A stretch of 64,000 nucleotides of DNA, from positions 46,570 through 110,569 of the forward strand of contig CAJUSR010000012.1 of the NCBI GenBank assembly GCA_910588855.1, given 5' to 3'. Below the pieces are notes generated by a model. That model searched no databases. It was not told the origin of the DNA and saw only the letters and a program-made list of their open reading frames with translations. How positions within the stretch are numbered: position 1 is the stretch's first letter; each line of letters opens with the position of its first letter. Positions 55,846 to 64,000 of the stretch are shown here, piece after piece. Source of the DNA: an uncultured Kineothrix sp. (GTDB lineage Bacteria; Bacillota; Clostridia; Lachnospirales; Lachnospiraceae). Made by a program: the position numbers and the translations under genes.

Positions 55846-56397
55846 ATGAAAAGGATATTGGTTGTTGTAGATATGCAGAATGATTTTATTGACGGCACGT
55901 TGGGGACGGCAGAAGCGGTTGGGATTGTGGATAAGGTGGTAGAGAAAATACATAGTTATTCGGGAAGCGGCGATTGCGTTTATGCTACGAGGGATACCCA
56001 TGAGGAAAATTATTTGGAAACTTCCGAAGGAAGGTATCTGCCTGTCAAACATTGCATCAAGGGAACCAACGGATGGGAAATACGCAAAGAAGTGGCAGAT
56101 GCTTTGCAGGAGCGGAAAGCAGTGATTATTGATAAGCCAACGTTTGGCTCCGAAGAATTATCCCAAAAGCTGTGGGAAGAAAGCCGGAAAGAAGAAGTGG
56201 AAATCGAACTTGTTGGATTGTGTACGGATATTTGTGTCGTAACCAATGCATTGCTTTTAAAAACGAAGCTTCCGGAAACAAAAATCAGTGTTGATTCGTT
56301 TTGCTGTGCCGGTGTAAGCACTGAAAGCCATGCCGCAGCATTGCAGACAATGAAAATGTGCCAGATAGAAATAGGGACTAATTGCGAAAAAGATTGA
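55846..56397 (+). CDS. Nicotinamidase-like cysteine hydrolase (isochorismatase family)
   Basis: A 183-residue alpha/beta hydrolase with the catalytic Asp in VVVDMQNDFIDGTLG, metal-region TRDTHEENY, a lysine in IIDKPTFGS and the nucleophile in VGLCTDICVVTNALLLK. The family members with this pattern hydrolyse nicotinamide to nicotinate for NAD recycling; other amidases cannot be excluded. AGGAGG lies 9 bases upstream. It is preceded by the folded region and AT-rich DNA with two copies of AAAAATATCTATGATAT (about 55735-55771). Confidence 0.88.
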   Translation: MKRILVVVDMQNDFIDGTLGTAEAVGIVDKVVEKIHSYSGSGDCVYATRDTHEENYLETSEGRYLPVKHCIKGTNGWEIRKEVADALQERKAVIIDKPTFGSEELSQKLWEESRKEEVEIELVGLCTDICVVTNALLLKTKLPETKISVDSFCCAGVSTESHAAALQTMKMCQIEIGTNCEKD

Positions 56398-56472
56398 AAA
56401 TTTCACCAAAACACTTGAAAACTTTCCCTGATTATGCTAAACTCAAATCTGCGTGTACTAGGAGGTGTAGAA

Positions 56473-56712
56473 ATGCAGGTTTTGAGAACAATATTGTTAA
56501 TAATTTTTATCATAATATGTATATCGATGGTTATATTAGTATTGATGCAGGAAGGAAAATCAGCGGGTTTAGGTGCAATCAGCGGTGCAGCAGAAACATA
56601 CTGGGGAAAAAATAAAGGGCGTTCGATGGAAGGCGCCTTGGTGAAAATTACAAAATATTTGGCGGTAGGTTTCATTGTTTTGGCAGTTATCTTAAATCTA
56701 AATGTATTCTAA
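56473..56712 (+). CDS. secG: Protein translocase subunit SecG
   Basis: Start at ATG 56473 (MQVLRTILLIIFIIICISM) with AGGAGG eight bases upstream. A 79-residue protein with two membrane helices separated by the conserved loop QEGKSAGLGAISGAAETYWGK (key Gly residues), as in SecG of the SecYEG channel. Followed by a terminator and then rnr, a widespread Firmicute order. Confidence 0.96.
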   Translation: MQVLRTILLIIFIIICISMVILVLMQEGKSAGLGAISGAAETYWGKNKGRSMEGALVKITKYLAVGFIVLAVILNLNVF

Positions 56713-56721
56713 AGAAATGTA

Positions 56722-56760
56722 CAAAAGCGTCCTTGCAGAAATCAAGGGCGTTTTTATTTT
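56722..56760 (+). terminator. Terminator after secG
   Basis: CGTCCTTG pairs with CAAGGGCG over 8 bp (one wobble), 7-base loop, then TTTTTATTTTTT. Confidence 0.8.
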
Positions 56761-56860
56761 TTATGCGCAGCCCCGTGCAGAGGAAATATGACGCTATGGG
56801 GCGCACAGGACGCGCAGGACGTACAATTTTATAAAACAAGAATAGGAAATCAGAGGAAAA

Positions 56861-58993
56861 ATGGATAAAAAATTACAGGATAAAAGGAAAAAAATTATTT
56901 GCGAATTAATACAGGATCAAATTTATGTTCCTATGAAAGAAAAAGAAATGGCGGCGTTTATGCAAGTGGCGAAAGAGGATAGGGAAGAATTTCGCCACCT
57001 GTTGGATGAGCTTTTGCGGGAGGGCAGGATAAGCATTACCGAGAAAGGCAAATATGTAAAGCCCGGCAAGGATATTTTGAAGGGAACGTTTATCAGCAAT
57101 GCGAGAGGGTTCGGCTTTGTAGAGATAGAAGGGATGGAAACGGACTTGTTTATCCCGGAGGAAAGGGTAAACGGGGCATTCCATAACGATACGGTCCAGG
57201 TAAGGCTGTTGCCGGAGAAAACAGGGAAAAGGCAGGAGGCGGAGGTAACACAGATTTTAAGCCGCGGCACGACACAAGTGGTAGGGACTTTCCAGAAGGG
57301 GAAAAACTATGGTTTTGTAGTGCCGGACAATACAAAATTTGCGTCGGATGTCTTTGTGCCTGTGGAGTGGTCAAAAGGGGCTGTTGACGGGCATAAAGTG
57401 GTTGTGGAACTGACAAGCTACGGTGATGAAAAGAAAAAGCCGGAAGGGAAAGTGGTGGAGATTTTAGGCCATGCCAATGATCCGGGAGTGGATATCCTTT
57501 CTATTGTAAAATGTTTTGATATTCCCGTAGGATTTGAAGATAAAGTTTTGAATCAGGCAAACCGGGTGGCTTCGGAGGTTTCCGAGGCGGATATGCAGGG
57601 GCGTGAGGATTTGCGGGAACTTATGATGGTAACGATTGACGGGGAAGATGCCAAAGACTTGGATGATGCGGTGAGCCTTTCCAAAGAGGGGGATGATTTT
57701 CTTCTTGGCGTCCATATTGCGGATGTTACCAATTATGTGCAGGAAAATTCCGCATTGGATAGGGAAGCGCTAAAAAGGGGAACCAGCGTATACTTAGTGG
57801 ACAGGGTGATACCTATGCTGCCCCATAGATTGTCCAACGGTATTTGTTCCTTGAATGAGGGGGTAGACCGGCTGGCATTAAGCTGCCTGATGCGGATAGA
57901 TGCTGCGGGCGAAGTGGTGGATTACCGGATTGTGGAATCCGTTATCCGTGTGGACCGGCGTATGACCTATACCAGCGTGAAAAAGATTTTGGAAGATAAA
58001 GATGTGGAAGAAAGGAAGAAATATGAGCCGTTTGTACCTATGTTTGAAGATATGGGCGTTTTGTCCGGTATATTAAGGGCAAAAAGGAAAAAAAGAGGCT
58101 CTATAGATTTTGATTTTCCGGAGACAAAGATTTTGCTGGATAAAAATGGGAAACCGGTCGACATTATGCCATATGAAAGGAATACTGCCACAAAAATTAT
58201 TGAGGATTTTATGCTTTTGGCGAATGAAACGGTTGCACAGCATTTTTATTGGATGGAGTTGCCGTTTGTTTACCGTACCCATGATAATCCGGATCCGGAG
58301 AAAATCAATCAGCTTGGGATATTTATCAGTAATTTCGGATACGGCATGAAAACGGCTAAAGAGGAAGTGCATCCGAAAGAAATACAGAAACTTTTAGGGA
58401 AAGTAGAAGGAACGCCGGAGGAAGCCCTTATTAGCCGTCTTGCGCTGCGCAGTATGAAGCAGGCAAAATATTCGGTGGAGTGTACCGGGCATTTTGGGCT
58501 TGCCTGCGGGTATTACTGCCATTTTACTTCGCCAATCCGTAGATATCCAGATTTGCAGATTCATAGGATTATTAAGGAGCATCTAAGAGGGCGCCTGAAA
58601 GACAACCGCGTCCAACATTATGAAGCAATCCTGCCCCAAGTGGCGGAACGTTCTTCCAAAATGGAGCGAAGGGCAGAAGAAGCGGAACGTGAAACGGATA
58701 AACTCAAGAAAGTAGAATATATGGAAGAACATATAGGGGAGCATTATGAGGGTGTTGTTTCAGGCATTACGAGCTGGGGGCTTTATATAGAGCTGCCCAA
58801 TACGGTGGAAGGTTTGATTCACGTATCTGTCCTGAAAGGGGATTATTTCTATTATGATGAAGCGAACTATGAAATGGTCGGAAGGGATACAGGGAAAAAA
58901 TTCAAGTTGGGGCAGAAAATAGCCATTGTTGTAGAGCAAACGGACCGGTTTGCCAGAACGGTAGATTTTGTGGAGGATGATTGTGATGAGTGA
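56861..58993 (+). CDS. rnr: Ribonuclease R
   Basis: A 710-residue 3'-5' exoribonuclease. An N-terminal winged-helix segment and two cold-shock domains (GTFISNARGFGFVEIEG, GTFQKGKNYGFVVPDN) are followed by the RNB catalytic core with DGEDAKDLDDAVSL (metal Asp residues) and HFTSPIRRYPDLQIHR. The S1 domain is GVVSGITSWGLYIELPNTVEGLIHV. RNase R degrades structured RNA and the mRNAs released by trans-translation, matching its position before smpB and ssrA. It overlaps smpB by 8 bases. Confidence 0.97.
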   Translation: MDKKLQDKRKKIICELIQDQIYVPMKEKEMAAFMQVAKEDREEFRHLLDELLREGRISITEKGKYVKPGKDILKGTFISNARGFGFVEIEGMETDLFIPEERVNGAFHNDTVQVRLLPEKTGKRQEAEVTQILSRGTTQVVGTFQKGKNYGFVVPDNTKFASDVFVPVEWSKGAVDGHKVVVELTSYGDEKKKPEGKVVEILGHANDPGVDILSIVKCFDIPVGFEDKVLNQANRVASEVSEADMQGREDLRELMMVTIDGEDAKDLDDAVSLSKEGDDFLLGVHIADVTNYVQENSALDREALKRGTSVYLVDRVIPMLPHRLSNGICSLNEGVDRLALSCLMRIDAAGEVVDYRIVESVIRVDRRMTYTSVKKILEDKDVEERKKYEPFVPMFEDMGVLSGILRAKRKKRGSIDFDFPETKILLDKNGKPVDIMPYERNTATKIIEDFMLLANETVAQHFYWMELPFVYRTHDNPDPEKINQLGIFISNFGYGMKTAKEEVHPKEIQKLLGKVEGTPEEALISRLALRSMKQAKYSVECTGHFGLACGYYCHFTSPIRRYPDLQIHRIIKEHLRGRLKDNRVQHYEAILPQVAERSSKMERRAEEAERETDKLKKVEYMEEHIGEHYEGVVSGITSWGLYIELPNTVEGLIHVSVLKGDYFYYDEANYEMVGRDTGKKFKLGQKIAIVVEQTDRFARTVDFVEDDCDE

Positions 58994-59450
58994 GCAAATG
59001 AAGCTGGTTGCCAACAATAAAAAAGCATATCATGATTTTTTTATAGAGGAAAAATATGAGGCGGGCATTGTACTGCATGGCACAGAGGTGAAATCCATGC
59101 GTTTGGGGAAATGCAGCATTAAGGAATCTTTTATCCGTATCGAAAACGGAGAAATCTTTGCTTATGGGATGCATGTAAGCCCTTATGAAAAAGGGAATAT
59201 ATTCAATAAAGACCCTCTCCGCGTAAAAAAGCTGCTGTTGCACCGGAAAGAAATCAATAAGCTAATGGGCAGGATTGCGGAGAAGGGGTTTACCCTTGTG
59301 CCTTTGCAAGTATATTTTAAGGATGGAAAAGCTAAGGTGGAGATTGGATTGGCAAAAGGTAAGAAATTATACGATAAACGACAGGATATTGCGAAAAAAG
59401 ACCAACGGCGGGAGGCGGAGAAAGAACTGAAAATAAAAATGAGAGGATAA
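58986..59450 (+). CDS. smpB: SsrA-binding protein
   Basis: Start at ATG 58986 (MSEQMKLVANNKKAYHDF), with GGAGG inside the end of rnr. The 154-residue protein binds the tRNA-like part of tmRNA and delivers it to stalled ribosomes. EEKYEAGIVLHGTEVKSMRLGK, KRLLLHRKEI-like segment (KKLLLHRKEINKL) and the C-terminal basic tail (YDKRQDIAKKDQRREAEK) are typical. tmRNA follows after 45 bases. Confidence 0.97.
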   Translation: MSEQMKLVANNKKAYHDFFIEEKYEAGIVLHGTEVKSMRLGKCSIKESFIRIENGEIFAYGMHVSPYEKGNIFNKDPLRVKKLLLHRKEINKLMGRIAEKGFTLVPLQVYFKDGKAKVEIGLAKGKKLYDKRQDIAKKDQRREAEKELKIKMRG

Positions 59451-59454
59451 TGAA

Positions 59455-59483
59455 TTGAATTTTACGGAAACATATTGTATAAT
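59455..59483 (+). promoter_or_regulatory. ssrA promoter
   Basis: TTGAAT, 17-base spacer, perfect TATAAT; the predicted start lies a few bases from the tmRNA 5' end. Confidence 0.75.
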
Positions 59484-59495
59484 AGACACATATAA

Positions 59496-59832
59496 GGGAT
59501 AGTAAAGGTTTCGACAGGGGCCTTGCAGCTGGAGAAGCTATCCGCAGGCGATGCGTCAAATCGCAAATCTAAATATAAACGCTGAAGATAATTTAGCATA
59601 CGCTGCCTAAGGGCAGCTGTCCGCCCTAATGCACCTACACATTAGGAACCGGGCATCGACGATGTAGGAAACGACATAGGCAAAGCTTTGAGCCTATGGG
59701 CGTATGATGAAGCTACTAAATGCACCGGGGTGTCAATTTCCCGATGCAGGAGGGAATGAAATATAATTGACTATGATAGTAGAAGGGCAGGGAATGGGTC
59801 TTTGGACGCGGGTTCGACTCCCGCCTATTCCA
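59496..59832 (+). ncRNA. ssrA: Transfer-messenger RNA
   Basis: The 5' GGGATAG and the 3' CTATTCC form the acceptor stem. GGTTTCGACAGGGG near the 5' end and GCGGGTTCGACTCCCGC near the 3' end are the tRNA-like hallmarks. The tag frame ends NAEDNLAYAA before TAA (59608-59610 area), with the resume codon just upstream in AAATATAAACGCT. Pseudoknot-rich segments follow. CCA is not encoded. Works with SmpB to free stalled ribosomes. Confidence 0.95.
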
Positions 59833-59909
59833 TTATTTGTGATAAGGAGGGATCCGCAGAGTGGGAGGATACCTTATCACCTGGCAGATGTATTTATTAT
59901 TTAGGCTGT

Positions 59910-59935
59910 AAAAGGGAAGTTGATGCTTCCCTTTT
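59910..59935 (+). terminator. ssrA terminator
   Basis: AAAAGGGAAG-TTGATG-CTTCCCTTTT, a perfect 10-bp stem. Upstream at about 59838-59880, GTGATAAGG and CCTTATCAC form another long hairpin. Confidence 0.8.
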
Positions 59936-59946
59936 CTGGTATAATA

Positions 59947-60008
59947 GGGTTCGAGTGCTAAAAGGCTTGTCCGGCAATGCCGCCGGGTGATGGCATCCGA
60001 ATCCCAAT
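59947..60008. repeat. Short palindromic repeat of the MITE family
   Basis: GGGTTCGAGTGCTAAAAGGC, TTGTCCGGCAATGCCGCC and GGCATCCGAATCCC fold on themselves and resemble the ends of the elements at 37319 and 48553 (GGATTCGGGTGTCAAAAGG, CCGGCAGTGCCGC). It looks like an end-only derivative. Confidence 0.65.
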
Positions 60009-60033
60009 AGAAAAACAAGGGAAGATGAGGGAA

Positions 60034-60588
60034 ATGAACGAGAATAATAATATTGTAAAGGGGTATTGTTTTGGTTCGGCAGAAGATGCTGAAATCGCAA
60101 GACAGGAAGAGGATAAAATTGATTATTTAGAAGAACATATGGACTATGGGAAGACGGAGAACATACTGATGGTTTATAAAAAAGCCATAGAAAGCCGTAT
60201 ATTTACTACGCCTGTTGGCTGGGAATATTTGAAGACACTGCAGAAAGAACTGAATGAACGCAGCGATTTAAAAGAAGATATTCCACCTGTGGCATTGTAT
60301 ACCGTATTTGCCCATAGGGTTGGGGATGATATCAAGGTGCCTGCCCCGCGGATTCCGGAAAAGGTGAAAGATAATACGAAGAAAAAATTTGCCACCTCTG
60401 TTATTGTGAACATAATGCTTGCAGCAGTCATTGGGGCTATGTTTTATATTGCCTATACCAGCGACAATCCGAACATATTGAATTATGAACATAATTTGGT
60501 CAATAAATATGCGCAGTGGGAGCAGGAATTGTCGGAGAGGGAGAATGCGCTCCGCGAAAAAGAGAGAAATCTTATAAACGAAGAATGA
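60034..60588 (+). CDS. Membrane protein with C-terminal coiled coil, unknown function
   Basis: Start taken at ATG 60034 (MNENNNIVKGYCFGSAEDAE) after GAGGGAA; ATG 60025 is an alternative, and the frame from 59977 runs through the repeat. A ~184-residue protein: a soluble acidic N-terminal half (EHMDYGKTENILMVYKKAI, WEYLKTLQKEL), one TM helix (about 125-147) and a short charged C-terminal coiled coil (QWEQELSERENALREKERNL). I do not recognise a family. It lies 105 bases upstream of a response-regulator gene. Confidence 0.75.
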   Translation: MNENNNIVKGYCFGSAEDAEIARQEEDKIDYLEEHMDYGKTENILMVYKKAIESRIFTTPVGWEYLKTLQKELNERSDLKEDIPPVALYTVFAHRVGDDIKVPAPRIPEKVKDNTKKKFATSVIVNIMLAAVIGAMFYIAYTSDNPNILNYEHNLVNKYAQWEQELSERENALREKERNLINEE

Positions 60589-60693
60589 TTTTCACAATTT
60601 TAACATATTTTGCGGTTATACTAAAAACCAATTAGAAATAGATGCTTGGATAATATCGGGGAATGAAAGCGGTAAAAAGGAGTTTTTGATATT

Positions 60694-61371
60694 ATGGAAA
60701 GGCTGAAAATTTTAGTGGTCGATGATGAAAGCAGAATGCGGAAGCTGGTAAAGGATTTTCTTGTGAAAAACAATTATGAAGTTATGGAAGCGGAGGACGG
60801 CAGTGCTGCGTTAGATATTTTTTTCAGGCAAAAGGATATTGCACTGGTAATTCTTGACGTGATGATGCCGAAAGTAGACGGGTGGGAAGTATGCAGGGAA
60901 ATACGAGCATATTCCAAAGTGCCGATTATCATGTTGACGGCCAAAAGCGATGAAAGGGATGAATTGCAGGGGTTCCAATTAGGTGTGGATGAATATATAT
61001 CCAAGCCGTTCAGCCCTAAAATATTAGTGGCAAGGGTAGAAGCGATTTTGCGCAGGACGAATCAGGTGAATGTGGACGAAGTGATACAAGCCGGAGGGAT
61101 TCAGATGAATAAGGCGGCGCATATCGTATTGATTGACGGAAAACAGATAGATTTAAGTTATAAAGAATTTGAGCTTTTGGCATATTTTATGGAAAACAAA
61201 GGGCTGGCGCTATCCCGTGAAAAAATCTTGAATAGTGTCTGGAACTATGATTATTTTGGGGATGCGAGGACTATTGATACCCATGTAAAGAAGCTGCGCA
61301 GTAAAATGGGAAGCAAAGGGGAACTAATAAAGACCATTTGGGGCATGGGATACAAATTTGAAGCGGTGTAA
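60694..61371 (+). CDS. OmpR/PhoB-family response regulator
   Basis: A 225-residue regulator. The receiver domain has the acidic pair in VVDDESRMR, phospho-acceptor D in LVILDVMMPKVDGW, T in IIMLTAKSD and K in YISKPFSPK. The C-terminal winged helix ends in TIDTHVKKLRSKMG, then IKTIWGMGYKFE. AAAAGGAG lies 10 bases before the ATG. It is paired with the histidine kinase gene 24 bases downstream. The stimulus and target genes are not shown by the sequence. Confidence 0.96.
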   Translation: MERLKILVVDDESRMRKLVKDFLVKNNYEVMEAEDGSAALDIFFRQKDIALVILDVMMPKVDGWEVCREIRAYSKVPIIMLTAKSDERDELQGFQLGVDEYISKPFSPKILVARVEAILRRTNQVNVDEVIQAGGIQMNKAAHIVLIDGKQIDLSYKEFELLAYFMENKGLALSREKILNSVWNYDYFGDARTIDTHVKKLRSKMGSKGELIKTIWGMGYKFEAV

Positions 61372-61395
61372 CGGCATAGATGATAAGGGTTGGAA

Positions 61396-62898
61396 ATGAA
61401 ATATTCAATAGAAAAGCAATTTGCAATGATTTTCATAGGGCTGATGTCCGCAACGATCCTTTCCTGCTGGTTTATCAACAGCACATTTCTCGGTGAATTA
61501 TATATTGTTGATAAGACAAAAGCACTGAAAAATGCATATGCGACAGTAAACCGTGCATTCAGCGCAGGGAATGTCATGACAGAGGAATTTGATATACAGC
61601 TTCAGAAAATTATTGAAACAGATAACATCAGTTTGATTGTATTGGATACGGACTCCCGAATGCTTATTACTTCCAGGAACGATCAGGAAATCATGAGCAA
61701 AAGGCTATGGGAGAATTTTTTTAACGATTTTGAGGACGAATCGGGAAATGTGATTTTGGAAGAAGAGGAAAACTATACAATACAAAGGATTATGGATTCC
61801 CGGACATTAACGGATTATATCGAAATATGGGGCGTATTTGATAATGGGAATATTTTTTTGTTCCGTACAGCAGTAGAAGGGATTCGGGATAGCGTGGCAA
61901 TTGCAAATCGCCTGTTGGCATATATCGGGATTGCAGCGGTTGTAATCAGCGGTATTATTATTGCGAGTGTATCGAGGAAGGTAACGGAACCGATTTTGGA
62001 ATTGACGGAGATTTCCGAACGCATGGCAAGGCTGGACTTCGATGCAAAATATTGCGGGAACAGCAAGACAGAGATTGCGTTGCTCGGGAATCATATTAAC
62101 GAGTTGTCAAATACATTGGAAGCTACAATATCCGAGTTGAAGACAGCAAATAATGAGCTACAGAAAGATATTGAATATAAAAATGAAATTGACGAGATGA
62201 GGAAGGAATTTCTTTCCAGTGTTTCCCATGAATTGAAAACTCCTATCGCATTGATACAGGGTTATGCGGAGGGGTTGAAAGAAGGGATAAATGACGATGC
62301 GGAGAGTAGGGAGTTTTACTGCGACGTCATTATTGATGAAGCGGCTAAAATGAATAACATGGTAAAAAAACTTCTGACACTAAACCATCTGGAGTTTGGA
62401 AATGATGTAATTTCCTTGGAACGCTTTGATATTGTTGCGCTTATTAAAAATTATATCCAATCGGTAGAAATACTGGCAAAACAAAAAGATATCCAGATCC
62501 GTTTTGAGAATATGCCGTCTGCAGTTTACGTATGGGCGGATGAATTTAAAGTGGAAGAAGTATTTGGCAATTATTTCAGCAATGCCATTCATTATGCTTC
62601 TGGGAATAAAATTATAGATGTAAAATTAGTAAGGATGGGAAAGTCGGTAAGGGTTTCTGTTTTTAATACAGGGGAGCCGATTCCTGAAGAAAGCATTCCT
62701 CATTTGTGGGAAAAATTTTATAAAGTGGACAAAGCCAGAACCCGGGAATATGGCGGAAGCGGCATAGGGCTGTCTATTGTCAAGGCGATTATGGAATCTA
62801 TGAATCAGGCGTATGGGGTGACAAATTATGATAATGGGGTTGCTTTCTGGTTTGAATTAGAAGCTATTGTCCAGCCTTTGGCTTTATTGCAGCATTGA
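61396..62898 (+). CDS. Sensor histidine kinase
   Basis: Start at ATG 61396 (MKYSIEKQFAMIFIGLM); a TTG six bases earlier is unlikely. A 500-residue membrane kinase. TM1 is at about 9-31, followed by an extracytoplasmic sensor of about 130 residues and TM2 at about 170-192. Then come HAMP, HisKA with the phospho-His in SVSHELKTPIALIQGYAEGL, and HATPase_c with NYFSNAIHYAS, FNTGEPIP and GGSGIGLSIVKAIM. It phosphorylates the upstream regulator. Confidence 0.96.
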   Translation: MKYSIEKQFAMIFIGLMSATILSCWFINSTFLGELYIVDKTKALKNAYATVNRAFSAGNVMTEEFDIQLQKIIETDNISLIVLDTDSRMLITSRNDQEIMSKRLWENFFNDFEDESGNVILEEEENYTIQRIMDSRTLTDYIEIWGVFDNGNIFLFRTAVEGIRDSVAIANRLLAYIGIAAVVISGIIIASVSRKVTEPILELTEISERMARLDFDAKYCGNSKTEIALLGNHINELSNTLEATISELKTANNELQKDIEYKNEIDEMRKEFLSSVSHELKTPIALIQGYAEGLKEGINDDAESREFYCDVIIDEAAKMNNMVKKLLTLNHLEFGNDVISLERFDIVALIKNYIQSVEILAKQKDIQIRFENMPSAVYVWADEFKVEEVFGNYFSNAIHYASGNKIIDVKLVRMGKSVRVSVFNTGEPIPEESIPHLWEKFYKVDKARTREYGGSGIGLSIVKAIMESMNQAYGVTNYDNGVAFWFELEAIVQPLALLQH

Positions 62899-63051
62899 CT
62901 TTTTATACCATAATTTTTAGAAATAAATTAGTTGAGCTTCCTCTTTTCAGAAATGCCAAACTAGTGTATAATAAAAAACGCAACATTTTGTGTTGAGATG
63001 AGGGCGGTAAACATAAATGATGTTTGCCGGACAGAAATGGGAGTTTTATTT

Positions 63052-63780
63052 ATGAAAAAGTGGAACAGGTTAGGAATTATATGTATTATGTCGGCGGCAT
63101 TGCCGATGGCAGCATGCGGTGTAACCGGTGTGGAACTTACGGAGGAGCAAAATTCCCAAATTGTGGAATATGCAGCAGGTTTATTGCTCAAATATGATGC
63201 AAACTATCATGGCAGGCTCGTGCAAGGTGCAGATTTGGAAGAAAATCAGGTGGAGGAAGAGGCACCGGCAACGGAACCGGAAGAACCGGCTGTGGAGGAT
63301 GTGAGCGAGGAAACTAGCGTAGAGGATGTTGCCGAAGAGCAGGAAGTTGTTGTTGAAAGGCAAATTGAGGAATTTTATGGTATTGATGGCATATCCATTT
63401 CCTATACCGGATATGAATTAAAAGATACGTATCCGGATGCAAGCGGAGATGATTTGGTGTTTTCCATGAATGCTTCGGCAGGATGCAAGCTTGTAGTACT
63501 GAATTTTAATGTGGCTAATGTGAGTGGGCAGGATATAAACTTGGATATGGTTTCTATAGATTCTAAGTTTAGAATATCCATTAATGATGCATCTCCGAAA
63601 TATGCTTTAACGACAATGCTTATGAATGATTTATCTTCCTATATAGGAACGATTCCGGCAGGCGCTTCCGAAAATCTTGTTTTAGTTTGTGAGATTCCGG
63701 AGGAAGAGGCAGGAGGCATTGGTACGATTGTGCTGTTAATGAGAAATGCAGCGGAAGAGGGGCAGCTTACCTTAAATTAA
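63052..63780 (+). CDS. Lipoprotein, possibly DUF5067/DUF4352-like
   Basis: Start at ATG 63052 (MKKWNRLGIICIMSAALPM) with GGGAG eight bases upstream. The lipobox is MAAC. A 242-residue product with an acidic Glu/Val/Ala linker (about residues 62-105) and a C-terminal beta-sandwich-like domain (KLVVLNFNVANVSGQDINLDM, IPAGASENLVLVCEIPEEEAG) of the kind seen in extracellular immunoglobulin-like lipoproteins. A TATAAT near 62967 may be its -10. Its position after the two-component genes hints at regulation by them; not proven. Confidence 0.8.
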   Translation: MKKWNRLGIICIMSAALPMAACGVTGVELTEEQNSQIVEYAAGLLLKYDANYHGRLVQGADLEENQVEEEAPATEPEEPAVEDVSEETSVEDVAEEQEVVVERQIEEFYGIDGISISYTGYELKDTYPDASGDDLVFSMNASAGCKLVVLNFNVANVSGQDINLDMVSIDSKFRISINDASPKYALTTMLMNDLSSYIGTIPAGASENLVLVCEIPEEEAGGIGTIVLLMRNAAEEGQLTLN

Positions 63781-63811
63781 AAATATTGTTGCTGATTGTA
63801 AAATATTGGAG

Positions 63812-63838
63812 AAAAAGCCCTGAAAATGGGCTTTTTCC
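63812..63838 (+). terminator. Terminator after the lipoprotein gene
   Basis: AAAAAGCCC-TGAAAAT-GGGCTTTTT, a perfect 9-bp stem. Confidence 0.9.
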
Positions 63839-63879
63839 AATTTATCTCAAAAAAAATGTAAAAATTATTAGATTTATAG

Positions 63880-63908
63880 TTGACAAGCATAAACGTTGGT
63901 GCTATACT
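63880..63908 (+). promoter_or_regulatory. Strong promoter at the window end
   Basis: Perfect TTGACA, 17-base spacer, TATACT. It drives a transcript whose gene lies outside the window. Confidence 0.75.
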
Positions 63909-64000
63909 CAATTTCGTTGCCGGCGAGATAAGCAAAACGGCCGGCCAGGAAGAGCAGAGGCAGAAGGCATACCTTGGAAGGGCGCCGGATGCAAAATGCA
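63909..64000 (+). other. 5' leader of an unseen gene
   Basis: GC-rich against its AT-rich upstream region, with GCCGGC (63920) able to pair with GCCGGC (63942), and GGCGCCGG near the end. It looks like a structured leader, but the window ends before a start codon or a recognisable riboswitch core. Confidence 0.35.

Overview
The window looks like a chromosomal segment of an anaerobic Firmicute of the family Lachnospiraceae (Clostridia). The reasons are strong AGGAGG ribosome-binding sites throughout, several GTG starts, the gene order secG-rnr-smpB-ssrA, the set serC-serA plus a DUF1015 gene, a YtrA-type GntR/ABC operon, an EF-G-like/NYN fusion protein and many small palindromic intergenic repeats. 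This is inference from gene content; no rRNA or other phylogenetic marker was tested.

Layout. 1-2 kb: end of a YhfX-like PLP protein and a YhfW-like phosphopentomutase homologue. 2.1-4.6 kb (minus): phosphoesterase and an odd ParB-like/BMP fusion. 4.9-10 kb: chemoreceptor, a SIR2-TPR protein (candidate anti-phage effector) and an orphan F420-ligase-like protein. 10.2-19.6 kb: EF-G-like GTPase fused to a YacP/Rae1-type NYN domain, surface 5'-nucleotidase, MATE pump, secreted metallo-beta-lactamase-fold lipoprotein, tgt and yajC. 19.9-33.4 kb: amino-acid biosynthesis (leuB, ilvD, ilvB, serC, serA) mixed with envelope genes (membrane glycosyltransferase, L,D-transpeptidase, lipoprotein) and DUF1015. 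33.4-37.2 kb: glycogen branching enzyme with a long charged tail, then a MscS channel. 37.3-40.6 kb: repeats, tRNA-Thr(CGT), YbjQ, CDF transporter and a sugar acetyltransferase. 40.9-46.4 kb: a zone of gene decay, with a surface protein interrupted by one stop codon and remains of an amino-sugar kinase / SIS / ABC-binding-protein cluster. 46.8-53.9 kb: gpmI, a ytr-like regulator/ABC operon and eno. 54-56.4 kb: TetR-GNAT pair, a strongly folded non-coding stretch and a nicotinamidase-like hydrolase. 56.4-60 kb: secG, rnr, smpB and tmRNA. 60-64 kb: membrane protein, two-component system, lipoprotein and the promoter and leader of an unseen gene.

The most unusual signals are outside genes. Three unrelated genes (chemoreceptor, F420-ligase-like, MscS) are preceded by the same leader with spacing A(9)-1-B(9)-3-A'(9)-linker(11-14)-B'(9), ending 4-5 bases before the Shine-Dalgarno sequence. 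The arms change together between copies and the order A-B-A'-B' predicts an H-type pseudoknot. Other candidates are the folded region at 55.5 kb with mutually exclusive pairings, three copies of a ~130 bp GC-rich repeat, and a ~240 bp palindromic MITE-like family. Among proteins, the SIR2-TPR gene, the GTPase-NYN fusion and the ParB-BMP fusion are the ones to look at first.
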